NCBI GenBank assembly: GCA_024291935.2
Contig: CM044306.1
Location: 7,762,001 to 7,826,000 of the forward strand
Length of the DNA stretch: 64,000 nucleotides
DNA from: Okapia johnstoni
Taxonomy: Eukaryota; Chordata; Mammalia; Artiodactyla; Giraffidae
Direction: 5' to 3'
Part shown: positions 1 through 11,420 of the stretch, in pieces
Numbering within the stretch: position 1 is the stretch's first letter
How the letters are laid out: every line of letters begins with the position of its first letter
The notes under the pieces: model-generated
What the model saw: the letters and a program-made list of their open reading frames with translations, nothing else
What the model was told of the DNA's origin: nothing
The model's database searches: none
Translations under genes and position numbers: made by a program

Positions 1-103
1 CCATATGCTGCAACTGAGTTTGAGTGTCGAAACTAAAGATTCTACATGCCACCATGAAGACCCAGAGCAGCCAAATAAATATTTAAAAAAATATTGGGTG
101 GGA
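1..103 (+). mobile_element. CHR-type SINE, 3' part cut by window edge
   Basis: The right half of a tRNA-Glu-derived SINE, ending in GAAGACCCAGAGCAGCCAAA and an A/T-rich tail. Confidence 0.7.
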
Positions 104-1117
104 AAACAACAAAGTTCATATGCAATGGAAATTTGCCATGTCTATCTAGAATAGAAACACATGATTATTTTGCAGTTGCCAAGTAAACAGAGAGAAGGAT
201 CTCCTTCCCATCATGGGAGCTAAAGGACAGTCAGCCTTCTCCAACCAAGCACAGCTGGAGGGGCTGCGGCTCCCTGTCGCTCTATCTGTACCCTCTCCTT
301 GGGCTGACTGGGAGATGCAGGGATAAATGGAGATATCGTATAAGTGATGCAGAAATTTACACCATGGATCTCTTGTACATGATCAAAGCCCAGTGGAGTT
401 CTGGCAAATAGCTGGTGAGAGCAACACAGGGGTGTTGTCCCCAGTGGACGGTTCCAAGGGCAAGATCGAGCCTGGATACAGGCTCAGCTGCCTGGTAGCA
501 TGACCACCTATTTGGATTTCACGTCATACCTTATGAGAGCACTGAGTGCTGGGCTCAAAACGAGGACATAATTGAAATCATGTGTGTGTGTGCGTGCACG
601 CCTACACATACACAGGGGTGAGTGTGAGGGCAGTGCTAACCAGTAGCCTTCAGCCGGTGCCCAGAACTGCATAGACTGGCCCCACCCTCCATCCGCTCTG
701 GCTCAGTTCCTCATGGGGAGCCCCACGTGCCTGCACTTTCCTACACAGCTTTGCCTGCACAAGACCAGGCAAGCGCTCCTCGTCCCTGCCAGTCCCCGGT
801 GACATTCGCCCGCTTCACTGAAACAGATCAAGTCCTCACCTGCCTCCTTCCCCAGGGAACTCTGGAGTTCAGATGTTCATGCCAAACCCTGCCTGCTGGC
901 CTTTCTGGCTGCTGTAGTCGGGGAGAGAAGGGGGTAGGAATGTGTGCTCCAGCCACCATCCCCCTCAAAGCCCTGGGCTTGACGCCCTGGGATGAGACAA
1001 GGAAGGAGAGAGGAATGCCAAGGTAGAAGGTACCTCCAGATACCGCCGAGGCAGAACCTCAGAAGGCAGTAGAGGGGGATGCTCAACAGAGTAGATCGCA
1101 ATCCACAATTTCAGTGC
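104..1117. other. no gene recognised
   Basis: Mostly unique sequence, with a short TG repeat at about 581-592. Small open frames here lack any recognisable product or splice context. Confidence 0.5.
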
Positions 1118-1148
1118 CTTTCTTTCTTTCTTTCTTTCTTTCTTTATT
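1118..1148. repeat. (TTTC)n microsatellite
   Basis: About seven CTTT units. They mark the expanded tail (as T-rich on this strand) of the antisense SINE that follows. Confidence 0.85.
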
Positions 1149-1434
1149 TTTGGCTGTGCTGGGTCTTCATTGCTGCGAGGGCTTTTCTCTAGTTGTGGGG
1201 ACGACTCTCTAGTTGTGGTGGCAGGCCTCTCATTGCAGCGTTGTGGTGGCAGGCCTCTCATTGCAGCGGCTTCTCTTGTTGCAGCTCCCAGGCTCCGGAG
1301 CAGAGACTCAATAGTTGTGGTGTGCACAGGCTTACGTGCCCCGCGGCCTGTAGGAGTTTCCAGGACCAGGGATCAAACCTGTGTCTCCTGCACTGGCAGG
1401 TGGATTCTTTACCTCTGGGCCACCAGGGAAAACC
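1146..1434 (-). mobile_element. CHR-type SINE, antisense
   Basis: Reads TTTTTGGCTGTGCTGGGTCT at the left and CCACCAGGGAAAACCC at the right, the reverse of the family head. A 28-bp internal duplication is at 1,212-1,267. Confidence 0.85.
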
Positions 1435-1541
1435 CTCAGCTCTCCTGTTGACTGACTGTGAGCTGGGACAAATTCTTCAATCTCACTACACCTCGGTTTC
1501 CTCATCTGTAACAACTTCATAAGAATTGCTACACTTATCAA

Positions 1542-1796
1542 GCTTTGAAACATACACATAACCATATGTAAAATTAGATAACCAGTGGAAATTTGCTGTA
1601 TGACCCAGGGAGCTCAAATCTGCTGCTCTGTGACAACCTAGAGGGGTGGCATGGGGTGGAAAATGGGAGGGAGGACCCAGAGGGAGGGGATGTGCGGGAG
1701 GTACCTTTGGCTGATGCATGTTGATGTATGGCGGAAACCAACACAATATGGTAAAACAATTATCCTCCAATTAAAAGTAAATAATTAAAAAAAAAA
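1542..1796 (+). mobile_element. 5'-truncated ruminant L1 3' end with target-site duplication
   Basis: Carries the characteristic 3' UTR words GACAACCTAGAGGGGTGGCA and TGATGCATGTTGATGTATGG, and ends in A-rich sequence. A perfect 21-bp target-site duplication flanks it at 1,521-1,541 and 1,797-1,817. This is a typical dead-on-arrival insertion. Confidence 0.8.
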
Positions 1797-2220
1797 AGAA
1801 TTGCTACACTTATCAAATGTGCCTGCAACGGTTCTAGAAATGGAGGAAACCCTGTACAGATGTTTTTAGTCCGAGGTCGACTGAAAAGTGATGTGTCAGG
1901 GACAGATGCTGGACTAGGAGAAAGACAGGGCCCTTTGTGGGTGAAATGCTGTGTCTGCCCACAGTGCCAGGCTTTGGATGGTGCGATAGGAAGGCTACAC
2001 ATGAAAGCCTAGTGTCACCAGGTGCGTTGCTGGCGGAGATGCTACAACAAGCCCTCCCATCTCCAACCGCCTCGAGTATACACACTCCTCCCAAAAGGAG
2101 GACAAGTCTGTTTCCCCATCCCTTAACTCTGGGCTGGCCTTGGACTTTCTTTGGTCAATAGAATGTGGCCAAAATGACACTGTGTGCTTTCTGACAATCA
2201 GCCTCATTTGGCCTTGTAGC

Positions 2221-2740
2221 ATCTTTCTTTTTTTTTTTTTTTTAATTATTTATTGGACTTTCCTGGTGGCGCAGTGGATAAGAGTCTGCCTGCCAATACA
2301 GGGGACACAGGTTCAATCCCTGGTCCGGGAAGATTCCACATGCCGTGGAGCAGCTAAGCCTATGTGCCACAATTACTGAGCCCTCAAGCTGCAACTCCTG
2401 AAACCCATGCACCTAGACCCTGTGCTCCACAAGAGGAGAAGCCACCACAAGGGGAAGCCTGCACATCACAGTGAAGAGTAGCCCCTGATCGCCGCTAGAG
2501 AACTAGAGAAAAGCCCACGAGCAGCAATGAAGACCCAACACAACCAAAAATAAAATGCATTCAATTAAAAAAATCTTTATTTATTTTGATTGATTTATTT
2601 GGCCGTGCTGGGTCTCAGTTGTGGCATGCAGGATCATTAGTTGTGGCATGTGGGATCTTAGTTCCCTGACCAGGGGTCAAACCCCGGTCCCCTTCATTAG
2701 GAGCATGGAGTCTTAGCCACTCGACCACCAGGGAAGTCCC
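2221..2740 (-). mobile_element. CHR-type SINE, antisense, interrupted by a second SINE
   Basis: T-rich tail from about 2,224, body from about 2,590 to 2,740. The 12-bp duplication TGGCCTTGTAGC lies at 2,209-2,220 and 2,741-2,752, showing that both SINEs sit within one target site. Confidence 0.75.
2258..2575 (+). mobile_element. CHR-type SINE, long form, nested
   Basis: Head ACTTTCCTGGTGGCGCAGTG with the tRNA B-box-like GGTTCAATCCC, ending GAAGACCCAACACAACCAAA. It was inserted into the tail of the antisense SINE around it. Confidence 0.85.
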
Positions 2741-2752
2741 TGGCCTTGTAGC

Positions 2753-3545
2753 TTCTGCTCTAGGGTGTTCTTGGAACCCTTTGCCATCATGTCCAGGAGT
2801 CAGGCTAACCTCCTGGAGGATGAGAGGCCTCACAGAGGAGAATGAGAACCAGCATGAATGACTGGACAGAAGTGTGAGGCCATCTTGGAGCGTCCAGCTC
2901 CAGGCCTGCAGCTGCGTGGGTGACTCCAGACCATAATAGGAGGAAGCCGATCTCAGACTCGGTTGTTGATCCATAAATCGTGAGCAAATATGTGGTGATT
3001 TGTCCAAGCCTTCAGAATTCGGAAGGCCTGGAGGGCCACTTCTCAGGGAGCGAGGTTTTCATAGGCCCAGACTTTGGGGTAGAGCTGCTGCTGACGTCTG
3101 GGGGCCCAGCAGCGGCGGCACTTCCTGCTGGGCCTTCCGCAGAGGGCTCACGCTGGGCTCTTCAACCCTGGCCTCTTCAACCCTGGCCTCTTCAACCCTG
3201 GCCTGCAAATGTGCCAACAGCCTTCTTATCACATCTCAGATTGCACACGCCTGGCCTGGTGGCTGAGGAAATGCTAAGTTTTCAGCAGCCCAAAGAGAAC
3301 GGCTAATTTAGGAGGATTGCACAACCAGAGGTCGAGGCTGAACACCCCAGCTGTCACCACCGAAATAGAAGGAAGGGCGGGTGGGAGGGAACTTTAAGTG
3401 GTTATGAGTCCTTTCAGGGAGATTCTATTGGAACATCCAAAAATGTTCTGGGACTGATGTTCCCCCTCCCTGCCTGCCAAAACAAACGGAAGAAAAAAAA
3501 AAACTTGACTTTTAATTTTTTTGCAGTGTTTTTTTACCATTAAAA
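2753..3545. other. no gene recognised; one minisatellite-like triplication
   Basis: Unique sequence, with a 15-bp unit (CTCTTCAACCCTGGC) repeated three times at 3,158-3,202. Open frames of about 100 codons show no known domain. Confidence 0.5.
3158..3202. repeat. 15-bp tandem repeat, three perfect copies
   Basis: CTCTTCAACCCTGGC at 3,158, 3,173 and 3,188, in a GC-rich unique stretch. Confidence 0.9.
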
Positions 3546-3968
3546 AATGGAAGTAGAGTTGATTTACAGTGTTGTGTTAGTTTCAGGTTACAGGATTTTT
3601 AAATTTAAAAACTCAGTAGAGGATTTCCCTGGTGGTACAGTAGATAGAAATCTGCTTGCCAATTCAGGGGACATGGGTTCGATCGCTGGTCCAGGAAGTT
3701 TCCACATGCCTCGGAGCAACTAAGCCCGTGCAACCCAAGTGCTGAGCCCACGTGCTGCAATTACTGAAGCCGGTGTGCCTAGAGCCTGTGCTCCACAAGA
3801 GAAGCCACTATAGTGAGAAGCCTGCACACCAACTGGAGATAAGCCCAAGCAGCAACAAAGACCCAGCACAGCCAAAAAAGAAAAAAAAAAAAAAAGTTGA
3901 AGTATAGTTGATTTATAAAGATGTGTTAGTTTCAGGGATACAGGATTTTTGAATCAAAAAACTCACAA
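3546..3968 (+). mobile_element. repeated L1-like segment split by a CHR-type SINE
   Basis: A segment of about 75 bp resembling a ruminant L1 end (GTTGTGTTAGTTTCAGGTTA) occurs at about 3,546-3,615, and a diverged copy at about 3,892-3,968. A CHR-type SINE (head near 3,615, tail near 3,895) lies between them. Confidence 0.6.
3615..3895 (+). mobile_element. CHR-type SINE
   Basis: Head GGATTTCCCTGGTGGTACAG, body with AACTAAGCCCGTGCAACCCA, end GACCCAGCACAGCC plus an A-rich tail. Confidence 0.85.
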
Positions 3969-4603
3969 GAGAATCTGAAAAAAAGAGTGTCGTCTGGTTG
4001 AAATCCAAATGCTTGGTTCACAGGGCAAAAAATAATAACTAAAAATATGTAGATTATAAATCAAGCAAGAGACTTGAAGGATGGATTTTAGGGACAAAAG
4101 GGAGCATAATAAGGTAGGAAGACATGGGTGAATGATAAAGATTTTCTTGATCTGACTCAGACTCGCAGGTAGGAGAAGCAGCCCTGGGCTTATCCTGGTG
4201 AAATTCCAGAATTCCCAGGAGTGGAATTTCAGTGGCAGGAATGGATTACTTAGAAAATGAATTAACCTTCTACTGGACTCTTTCTAGTTTCCAGACTGGA
4301 GGCTGGAAGACAATGAGACAGAAGAAAGAGGTTCCTGGGAACTGTGTGGGTGTATTTATAAATCCATAAACGTCCCCAGCAAGAGGTGACATGCGTCTGT
4401 CTCTGCTCCAAGCCGAGCCCTGTGATCAATGATACTGCTCTGTCTAAATGTCTAAGTCAGAAACCTACCTGGTCCCTTATCCAAAACACTTTTCTCACCA
4501 ACCTTCTTTTTCAGATTCCAATCCTATCTCATGATGTGGGTTTTCTGATTTCTTCAGTCCCTAACTCTGAGATACTGATCGTATTTTTAAAATTAATTAC
4601 TTT
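3969..4603. other. no gene recognised
   Basis: A/T-rich, then mixed sequence. No open frame or repeat family was identified with confidence. Confidence 0.4.
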
Positions 4604-4808
4604 GAGCTTACCAGGTGGCTCAGTGGAAAAGAATCCGTCTGCCAATGCAGGAGACCTGAGTTTGATCCCTGGGTCAGGAAGATCCCATGGAAGAGGAAAC
4701 AGCAACCCACTCCAGTATTCTTGCTTGAGAAATCCCATGGACAGAGGAGCCTGGCAGGTTACAGTCCATGGGGTTGCAAAAGAGTCAGACACGACTTGGT
4801 GACTAAAA
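4604..4808 (+). mobile_element. Bov-tA-type SINE
   Basis: tRNA-Glu-like head (GGTGGCTCAGTGGAAAAGAA) joined to a Bov-A body (CAACCCACTCCAGTATTCTT), ending GAGTCAGACACGACTTGGTG. Confidence 0.9.
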
Positions 4809-4824
4809 ACAAAAAGAAACAACG

Positions 4825-5156
4825 ATTTATTTTTGGCTGTGCTGGGTCTTTGTTGCTGAGTGTGGGCTTTCTCTAGTTGCGGAGAGTGAGCGGGAGCTAT
4901 TCCGGGGGGCACACCTGGGTGTGCTAGTTGTGGTGTGCAGGCTTCTCTTGTTGCAGAGCATGGGCTCGAAGGAGCTGAAGGAGCTTGGGCTTCAGTAGTT
5001 GCAGCTCGCAGGCTCCAGAGCGCAGGCTCAGTAGTTGTGGTGCATGGACTCCGCTGCCCCAGGGCATGTGGGATCCTCCCAGCCCAGGGATTGAACCCCT
5101 GCCTGCTGCATTTGCAAGGCAGACTCTCAACCCTCTGGACTACCAGGGAAGCCCCT
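4825..5156 (-). mobile_element. CHR-type SINE, long form, antisense
   Basis: Begins TTATTTTTGGCTGTGCTGGG and ends ACCAGGGAAGCCCC, with the repeated TAGTTG(T/C)GG blocks of the long form. Open frames across it are artefacts. Confidence 0.85.
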
Positions 5157-5890
5157 CATTGTACTTTTCTGACACCTCCCAAACAACCACCCATGCTGGA
5201 TAAATTTGTTGCATCTGTGGGGAGAGGAATTCTCCAGTCATGACATAGGTTAGGCTCTCCTAAGAGTTTGTGTTTCATTTGGAAGGAGTGTGTTGCCTAT
5301 AAGAAATGAAAGGGCATGTGGAGCCATGCCTTTTCCTGCCCTCACATGCCACGGATGGTGAGCATATGATGGCTGATATGTCCTGCATCACCTGGGTGTG
5401 CTATTTGCTTTGAGAGCTTGAGGAAGCTGGTGTGTGTGTGAAGGGGATGAGGGAAGGCTCCCAGTTTCCTGGTTCCTAGGCAGCCAGCACACTGCAGCTG
5501 TATGTGCTTTTCCAGAACATGGTGATCCAGAGAATGCCATATGTTAGTATCAACCTCTCTGCAAACAATTCTGTGGACGTGTATAAATCCTTGAGCTTGT
5601 TAAGATGAGCCTTTCTCCTTCTGTGAACACCGGTGTGGACTTTCACCTTCCCTTTATACCAGTCGACAGCAGGTGCTGCGTTGCCCCTGAGAACAGAAGA
5701 TGCCACCATCCTCTGCTAAGTCAACTCCAGACCTTCCATCACTAACACCAATATCCGTTCTGCTTCATAATCCCTCTCCATCTCTGTAACACTCCCTGGA
5801 CCCAGGAACAACTTTTGCATCCGGGTACTTCCTCTCATTTTCACAAACTTCAAAAAAACCTAAGTGCTCTCTCACTACAAGAAGAGCAGA
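5157..5890. other. no gene recognised
   Basis: Apparently unique sequence. A 77-codon minus-strand frame at 5,476-5,709 has no recognisable domain or splice partner. Confidence 0.4.
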
Positions 5891-6055
5891 GGCCCTTCCC
5901 TGAAGGTCCAGTGGTTAAGGCTTGGCCTTTCAATGCAGGCAGTGGGGGTTCCATCCCTGCCTGGTTGGGGAAGTAAGATCCCACATGCCTTGTGGCCAAA
6001 AAAGCAAAACATAAAACAGAAACAATATTGTAATAAATTTAATAAAGACCTTAAA
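5891..6055 (+). mobile_element. CHR-type SINE, short form
   Basis: Head CCTTCCCTGAAGGTCCAGTG and the distinct tail AATATTGTAATAAATTTAAT. A sister copy with the same tail type is at about 48,210. Confidence 0.75.
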
Positions 6056-6551
6056 GGTGATCCAGGTTGGAAAAGAAACAAAAAAAATTCTTTTTTAATT
6101 TATTTTTAAAAAAAGAAGAAAAGCAGAAACAAAAACTGCTGACCCAGAAGCCACTGGGTGGAACAGAGGTAGACAAAATAGAAAATTGTGAGCAGTGGTA
6201 GGATTGCACATTAATGTTGTAAGTCCCCTAGCTGTGCTGACTTAGAAACATAAGGCCCAGGAATGTGAGAAAGGAGAAGCAGTGTTAGTGGCAAGTGGGT
6301 TAGTAACAGTGAGAGCCTGAACAGCAATTTCTGAGCAGAGGAGGAAAGAGAGAGGTGGGTTAATGAAAGCTCAGTGATGGGAGCCCCTGGAGTTGGCAGG
6401 TCCTGGGGTTTGCCCTTTGGTAAAATTCCCTCTTCCTGGCCCAGGATTTGAATCCTTACAAATGCACTCCTGGTGGGAGGAAGAACCTTATAGTTTTGTT
6501 GTTCTTGTTGTTTGGCGGGGCAGGGGCGCGGGGAGCACCACAAGGTACATG
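6056..6551. other. no gene recognised
   Basis: A/T-rich then unique sequence. A 110-codon minus frame at 6,211-6,543 has no known match. Confidence 0.4.
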
Positions 6552-6756
6552 ATCATCTGGTGGCTCAGATGGTAAAGAATCTGACTTGGCTTCGATCCCC
6601 TGGCTTTGATCCCTGAGTCGGGAAGATCCCCAGGAGAAGGGAATGGCAACCCACTCCAGTATTCTTGCCTGGAGAATTCCATGGACAGAGGAGTCTGGCA
6701 GGCTACAACCCATGGGGTCGCAAAGAGTCGACACGACTGAGCGACTATCACTCATT
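6552..6756 (+). mobile_element. Bov-tA-type SINE
   Basis: Head TGGTGGCTCAGATGGTAAAG, body CAACCCACTCCAGTATTCTT, end CGACACGACTGAGCGACTAT. It abuts a BovB 3' fragment. Confidence 0.88.
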
Positions 6757-7340
6757 CAAAATCACTTCGGATGGTGACTGCAGCCATGAAATTAAAAGAC
6801 GCTTGTTCCTTGAAAGGAAAGTTACGACAAACCTAGACAGCGTATTAAAAAGCAGAGACATTACTTTGCTGACAAAGGTCCGTCTAGTCAAAGCTATGGT
6901 TTTTCCAGTAGTCATGTATGGATGTGAGAGTTGGACTATAAAGAAAGCTGAGAGCCAAAGAATTGATGTTTTAGAACTGTGGTGTTGGAGAAGACTCTTG
7001 AGAGTCCCTTGGACTGCAAGGAGATTCAACCAGTCCATCCTAAAGGAGATCATCCTGGGTGTTCATTGAAAGGACTGATGTTGAAGCTGAAACTCCAATA
7101 CTTCGCATGACCACCTCATGCGAAGAGTTGACTCATTGGAAAAGACCCTAATGCTGGGAAGGATTGGGGGCAGGAGGAGAAGGGGGTGACAGAGGATGAG
7201 ATGGCTGGATGACATCACCAACTCGATGGACATGAGTTTGAGCAAACTCCAGGAGATAGTGAAAGACGGGGTAGGCTGGCATGCTGCAGTCCACGGCACT
7301 GCAAAGAGTCGGACACGACAGCGACTGAGCAACAACAAGC
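6757..7340 (+). mobile_element. BovB LINE 3' fragment
   Basis: Aligns by eye with the last ~580 bp of the two long BovB copies in this window. A remnant of the ORF C-terminus (HEIKRRLFLERKVTTNLDSV) reads through to GRIGG-like sequence after a frameshift near 7,065. Confidence 0.9.
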
Positions 7341-7944
7341 AGGGGGGAGGGAGCCTTCATTCCTTCAGTGAAGCATTGGCTTCCAGGAGTTGGGGGCAGG
7401 GTGGGCTGTCCCACAATTTTCAGGGCAAAGGCCTCCTATCAGCCAAGGGCAATCCTCCAGAGAAGGACATGGGAATCAGCCAACAGCATGGGCACGGCTG
7501 CACTGGCCCATGATCAGACTTTGGGCGTTTCCGGCGATCTGCAATTTGCCTCATTCTGCTTCTGCTGAAGATCTTCTCTGTTAGGAGATTACTCAATGGT
7601 AGCATTAGAAATACCAGATAAAGAGACTTCATCTTTTTTCTGGTGATGATCTTACTCAAGAGGCATGTGCCTCATTTCTCCTCCTTTTTATATAGTGTTC
7701 TGGTAGGTGGCCCTAATTGCTCCAAATTCTCCCGGTTAGGCTGTTTACCCAAGACGTTGTCAGTTATGCTATCAGCCGTTAAGATGGGTTTGGGGACTGG
7801 GGCTTCCAGGGGAGGAGGGTAAGTCACAAGATGATAAGAAGGCAGAGGCTTAGTGTTCAGACAGGTGATTAGATAAAAAGTTATCTTTCTTTCTGGCCCA
7901 GGTCCCCTATCTAAATTCTTTTAGGTGATTAAGACAGGGCGTGG
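7341..7944. other. unrecognised segment between two BovB elements
   Basis: About 600 bp with no open frame of note. It may be an old repeat, but no family was recognised. Confidence 0.35.
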
Positions 7945-8288
7945 TGGCTGCCACGGACTGCGCAGAAACGTGGCCAAGAGGAGCTACCCCACGTCCAAGG
8001 AGTGGCAGCTGCATGGGCGCAGGAGGGTCGAGAGGAATTACTCCACATTCAAGGTCAGGAGGGGCCTCCATGAGTAGATACCCCTTGTCCAAGGTAAGAA
8101 GCAACGGCTGCACTTTGCTGGAGCAGCCATGAAGAGATACCCCACGTCCAAGGTAAGAGAAACCCAAGTAAGATGGTAGGTGTTGCGAGAGGGCATCAGA
8201 GGGCAGACACACTGAAACTATAATCACAGAAAACTAGCCAATCTGATCACACCGACCACAGCCTTGTCTATCTCAATGAAACTAAGCC

Positions 8289-9768
8289 ATGCCATGTGGG
8301 GCCACCAAAGACGGTCGGGTAATGTTGGAAAGGTCTGACAGACTGTGGTCCACTGGAGAAGGGCATGGCAAACCACTTCAGTTTTCTTGCCTTGAGAACC
8401 CCATGAACAGTATGAAAAGGCAAAAAGATAGGACACTGAAAGATGAACTCCCCAAGTTGGTAGGTGCCCAATATGCTGTTGGAGATCAGTGGAGAAATAA
8501 CTCCAGAAAGAATGATGGGATGGAGCCAAAGCAAAAACAATACCCAGCTGTGGATGTGACTGGTGATAGAAGCAAAGTCCAACGCTGTGAAGAGCAATAT
8601 TGCATAGGAACCTGGAATGTTAGGTCCACGAATCAAGGCAAATTGGAAGTGGTCAAACAGGAGATGGCAAGAGTGAACGTCGACATTCTAAGAATCAGCG
8701 AACTAAGATGGACTGGAATGGGTGAACTTAACTCAGATGACCATTATATCTACTACTGTGGGCAGGAATTCCTTAGAAGAAATGGAGTAGCCATCATGGT
8801 CAACAAAAGAGTCCGAAATGCAGTACTTGGATGCAATTCAAAAATGATAGAATGATCTCTGTTTGTTTCCAAGGCAAACCATTCAATATCACGGTAATCC
8901 AAGTCTGCCCCAACCAGTAACGCCGAAGAAGCTGAACTTGAACTTGAACTATGAAGACCTACAAGACCTTTTAGAACTAACACCCAAAAAAGATGTCCTT
9001 TTCATTACAGGGGACTGGAATGCAAAAGTAGGAAGTCAGGAAACACCTGGTGTAACAGGCAAATTTGGCCTCGGAGTACAGAATGAAGCAGGGCAAAGGC
9101 TAATAGAGTTTTGCCAAGAGAACGCACTGGTCATAGCAAACACCGTCTACCAACAACACAAGAGAAGACTCTACACATGGACATCACCAGATGGTCAACA
9201 CCAAAATCAGATTGATTATATTCTTTGTAACCAAAGTTGGAGAAGCTCTATACAGTCAGCAAAAACAAGACCGGGAGTGGGCTGTGGCTCAGATCATGAA
9301 CTCCTTATTGCCAAATTCAGACTTAAATTGAAGAAAGTAGGGAAAACCACTAGACCATTCAGGTATGACCTAAATCAAATCCCTTATGATTACACAGTGG
9401 AAGTGACAAACAGATTTAAGGGACTAGATCTGATAGACAGAGTGCCTGATGAACTATGGACAGAGGTTTGTGCCATTGTACAGGAGACAGGGATCAAGAC
9501 CATCCCCATGGAAAAGAAATGCAAAAAAGCAAAATGGCTGTCTGAGGAGGCCTTACAAATAGCTGTGAAAAGAAGAGAAGAAAAAAGCAAAGGAGAAAAG
9601 GAAAGATATTCCCATATGAAAGGAGAGTTCCAAAGAATAGCAAGGAGAGATAAGAAAGCCTTCCTCAGCTATCAGTGCAAAGAAATAGAGGAAAACAACA
9701 TAATGGGAAATACTAGAGATCTCTTCAAGAAAATTAGAGATACCAGGGAACATTTCATGCAAAGATAG
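8289..9768 (+). pseudogene. BovB endonuclease domain, frameshifted
   Basis: Frame 3 (8,289-8,855) carries IGTWNVRSTNQGKLEVVKQE and LRISELRWTGMGE. Frame 1 (8,863-9,768) continues with FITGDWNAKVGSQE and GCGSDHELLIAKFR, endonuclease/exonuclease/phosphatase signatures with catalytic Asp-Trp-Asn and Ser-Asp-His. Compared with the second long copy, one base is lost near 8,846 and another near 9,746. Confidence 0.9.
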
Positions 9769-9791
9769 GCTCGATAAAGGACAGAAATGGT

Positions 9792-11420
9792 ATGGACCTA
9801 ACAGAAGCAGAAGATATTAAGAAGAGGTGGCAAGAATACACAGAAGAATTGTACAAAAAAGATCTTCACGACCCAGATAGTCACGATGGTGTGATCACTC
9901 ACCTAGAGCCAGACATCCTGGAATGTGAAGTCAAGTGGGCCTTAGAAAGCATCACTATGAACAAAGCTAGTGGAGGTGATGGAATTCCAGTTGAGCTATT
10001 TAAAATCCTGAAAGATGATGCTGTGAAAGTGCTGCATTCAATATGCCAGCAAATCTGGAAAACTCATCAGTGGCCACAGGACTGGAAAAGGTCAGTTTTC
10101 ATTCCAATCCCAAAGAAAGGCAATGCCAAAGAATGTTCAAACTGCCACACAATTGCACTCATCTCACATGCTAGTAAAGTAATGCTCAAAATTCTCCAAG
10201 CCAGGCTTCAGCAATACGTGAACGATGCACTTCCAGATGTTCAAGCTGGTTTTAGAAAAGGCAGAGGAACCAGAGATGAAATTGCCAACATCCGCTGGAT
10301 CATCGAAAAAACAAGAGAGTTCCAGAAAAACATCTATTTCTGCTTTATTGACTATGCCAAAGCCTTTGACTGTGTGGATCACAATAATCTGTGGAAAATT
10401 CTGAAAGAGATGGGAATACCAGACCATCTGACCTGTCTCTTGAGAAACCTGTATGCAGGTCAGGAAGCAACAGTAAGAACTGGACATGGAACAACTGACT
10501 GGTTCCAAATGGGGAAAGGAGTACGTTAAAGCTGTATATTGTCACCCTGCTTATTTAACTTATATGCAAAGTACATCATGAGAAACGCTGGGCTGGAAGA
10601 AACACAAGCTGGAATCAAGATTGCCGGGAGAAATATCAATAACCTCAGATATGCGGATGACACCACCCTTATGGCAGAAAGCGAAGAAGAACTAAAGAGC
10701 CTCTTGATGAAAGTGAAAGAGGAGAGTGAAAAAGTTGGCTTAAAACTCAGCATTCAGAAAACTAAGATCATGGCATCTGGTCCCATCACTTCATGGAAAA
10801 TAGATGGGGAAACAGTGGAAACAGTGTCAGACTTTATTTTTTGGGGCTCCAAAATCACTGCAGATGGTGATTGCAGCCATGAAATTAAAAGACGTTTACT
10901 CCTTGGAAGGAAGGTTATGGCCAACCTAGATAGCATATTTAAAAGCAGAGACATTACTTTGCCAACAAAAGTCCGTCTAGTCAAGGCTATGGTTTTTCCA
11001 GTAGTCATGTATGGATGTGAGAGTTGGATGGTGAAGAAAGCTGAGCACCAAAGAATTGGTGCTTTTGAACTGTGGTGTTGGAGAAGACTCTTGAGAGTCC
11101 CTTGGACTGCAAGGAGGTCCAACCAGTCCATCCTAAAGGAGATCAGTCCTGGGTGTTCATTGGAAGGACTGATGTTGAAGCTGAAACTCCAATACTTTGA
11201 CCACCTCATGCGAAGAGTTGACTCATTGGAAAAGACCCTAATGCTGGGAAGGATTGGAGGCAGGAGGAAAAGGGGACGACAGAGGATGAGATGGCTGGAT
11301 GACAACACCGAATCAATGGACATGGGTTTGGGTAAACTCCGGGAGTTGGTGATGGACAGAGAGGCCTGGTGTGATGCGATTCATGGGGTCACAAAGAGTC
11401 GGACACGACTGAGTGACTGA
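9792..11420 (+). pseudogene. BovB reverse transcriptase domain, one nonsense break
   Basis: Frame 3 throughout. It contains [20 protein letters not shown] and the catalytic YADD at 10,650-10,661. The stop at 10,527-10,529 (TAA) replaces the CAA seen in the copy at 41.8 kb. The C-terminal 293 codons are open. A 189-codon antisense frame (10,754-11,323) is a shadow. Confidence 0.92.

Noticed and set aside
965..1327. 120-codon minus frame
   Set aside because: It runs through an antisense SINE and a (TTTC)n tract, giving an artefactual Lys/Glu-rich stretch.
2258..2575. tRNA genes at SINE heads
   Set aside because: The B-box-like GGTTCGATCCC is part of tRNA-Glu-derived SINEs; no complete cloverleaf was seen in any copy.
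10754..11323. 189-codon open frame on the minus strand
   Set aside because: It is the exact antisense of the BovB reverse-transcriptase C-terminus; similar shadows occur at 42,067-42,435 and in the fragment at 6,748-7,053.
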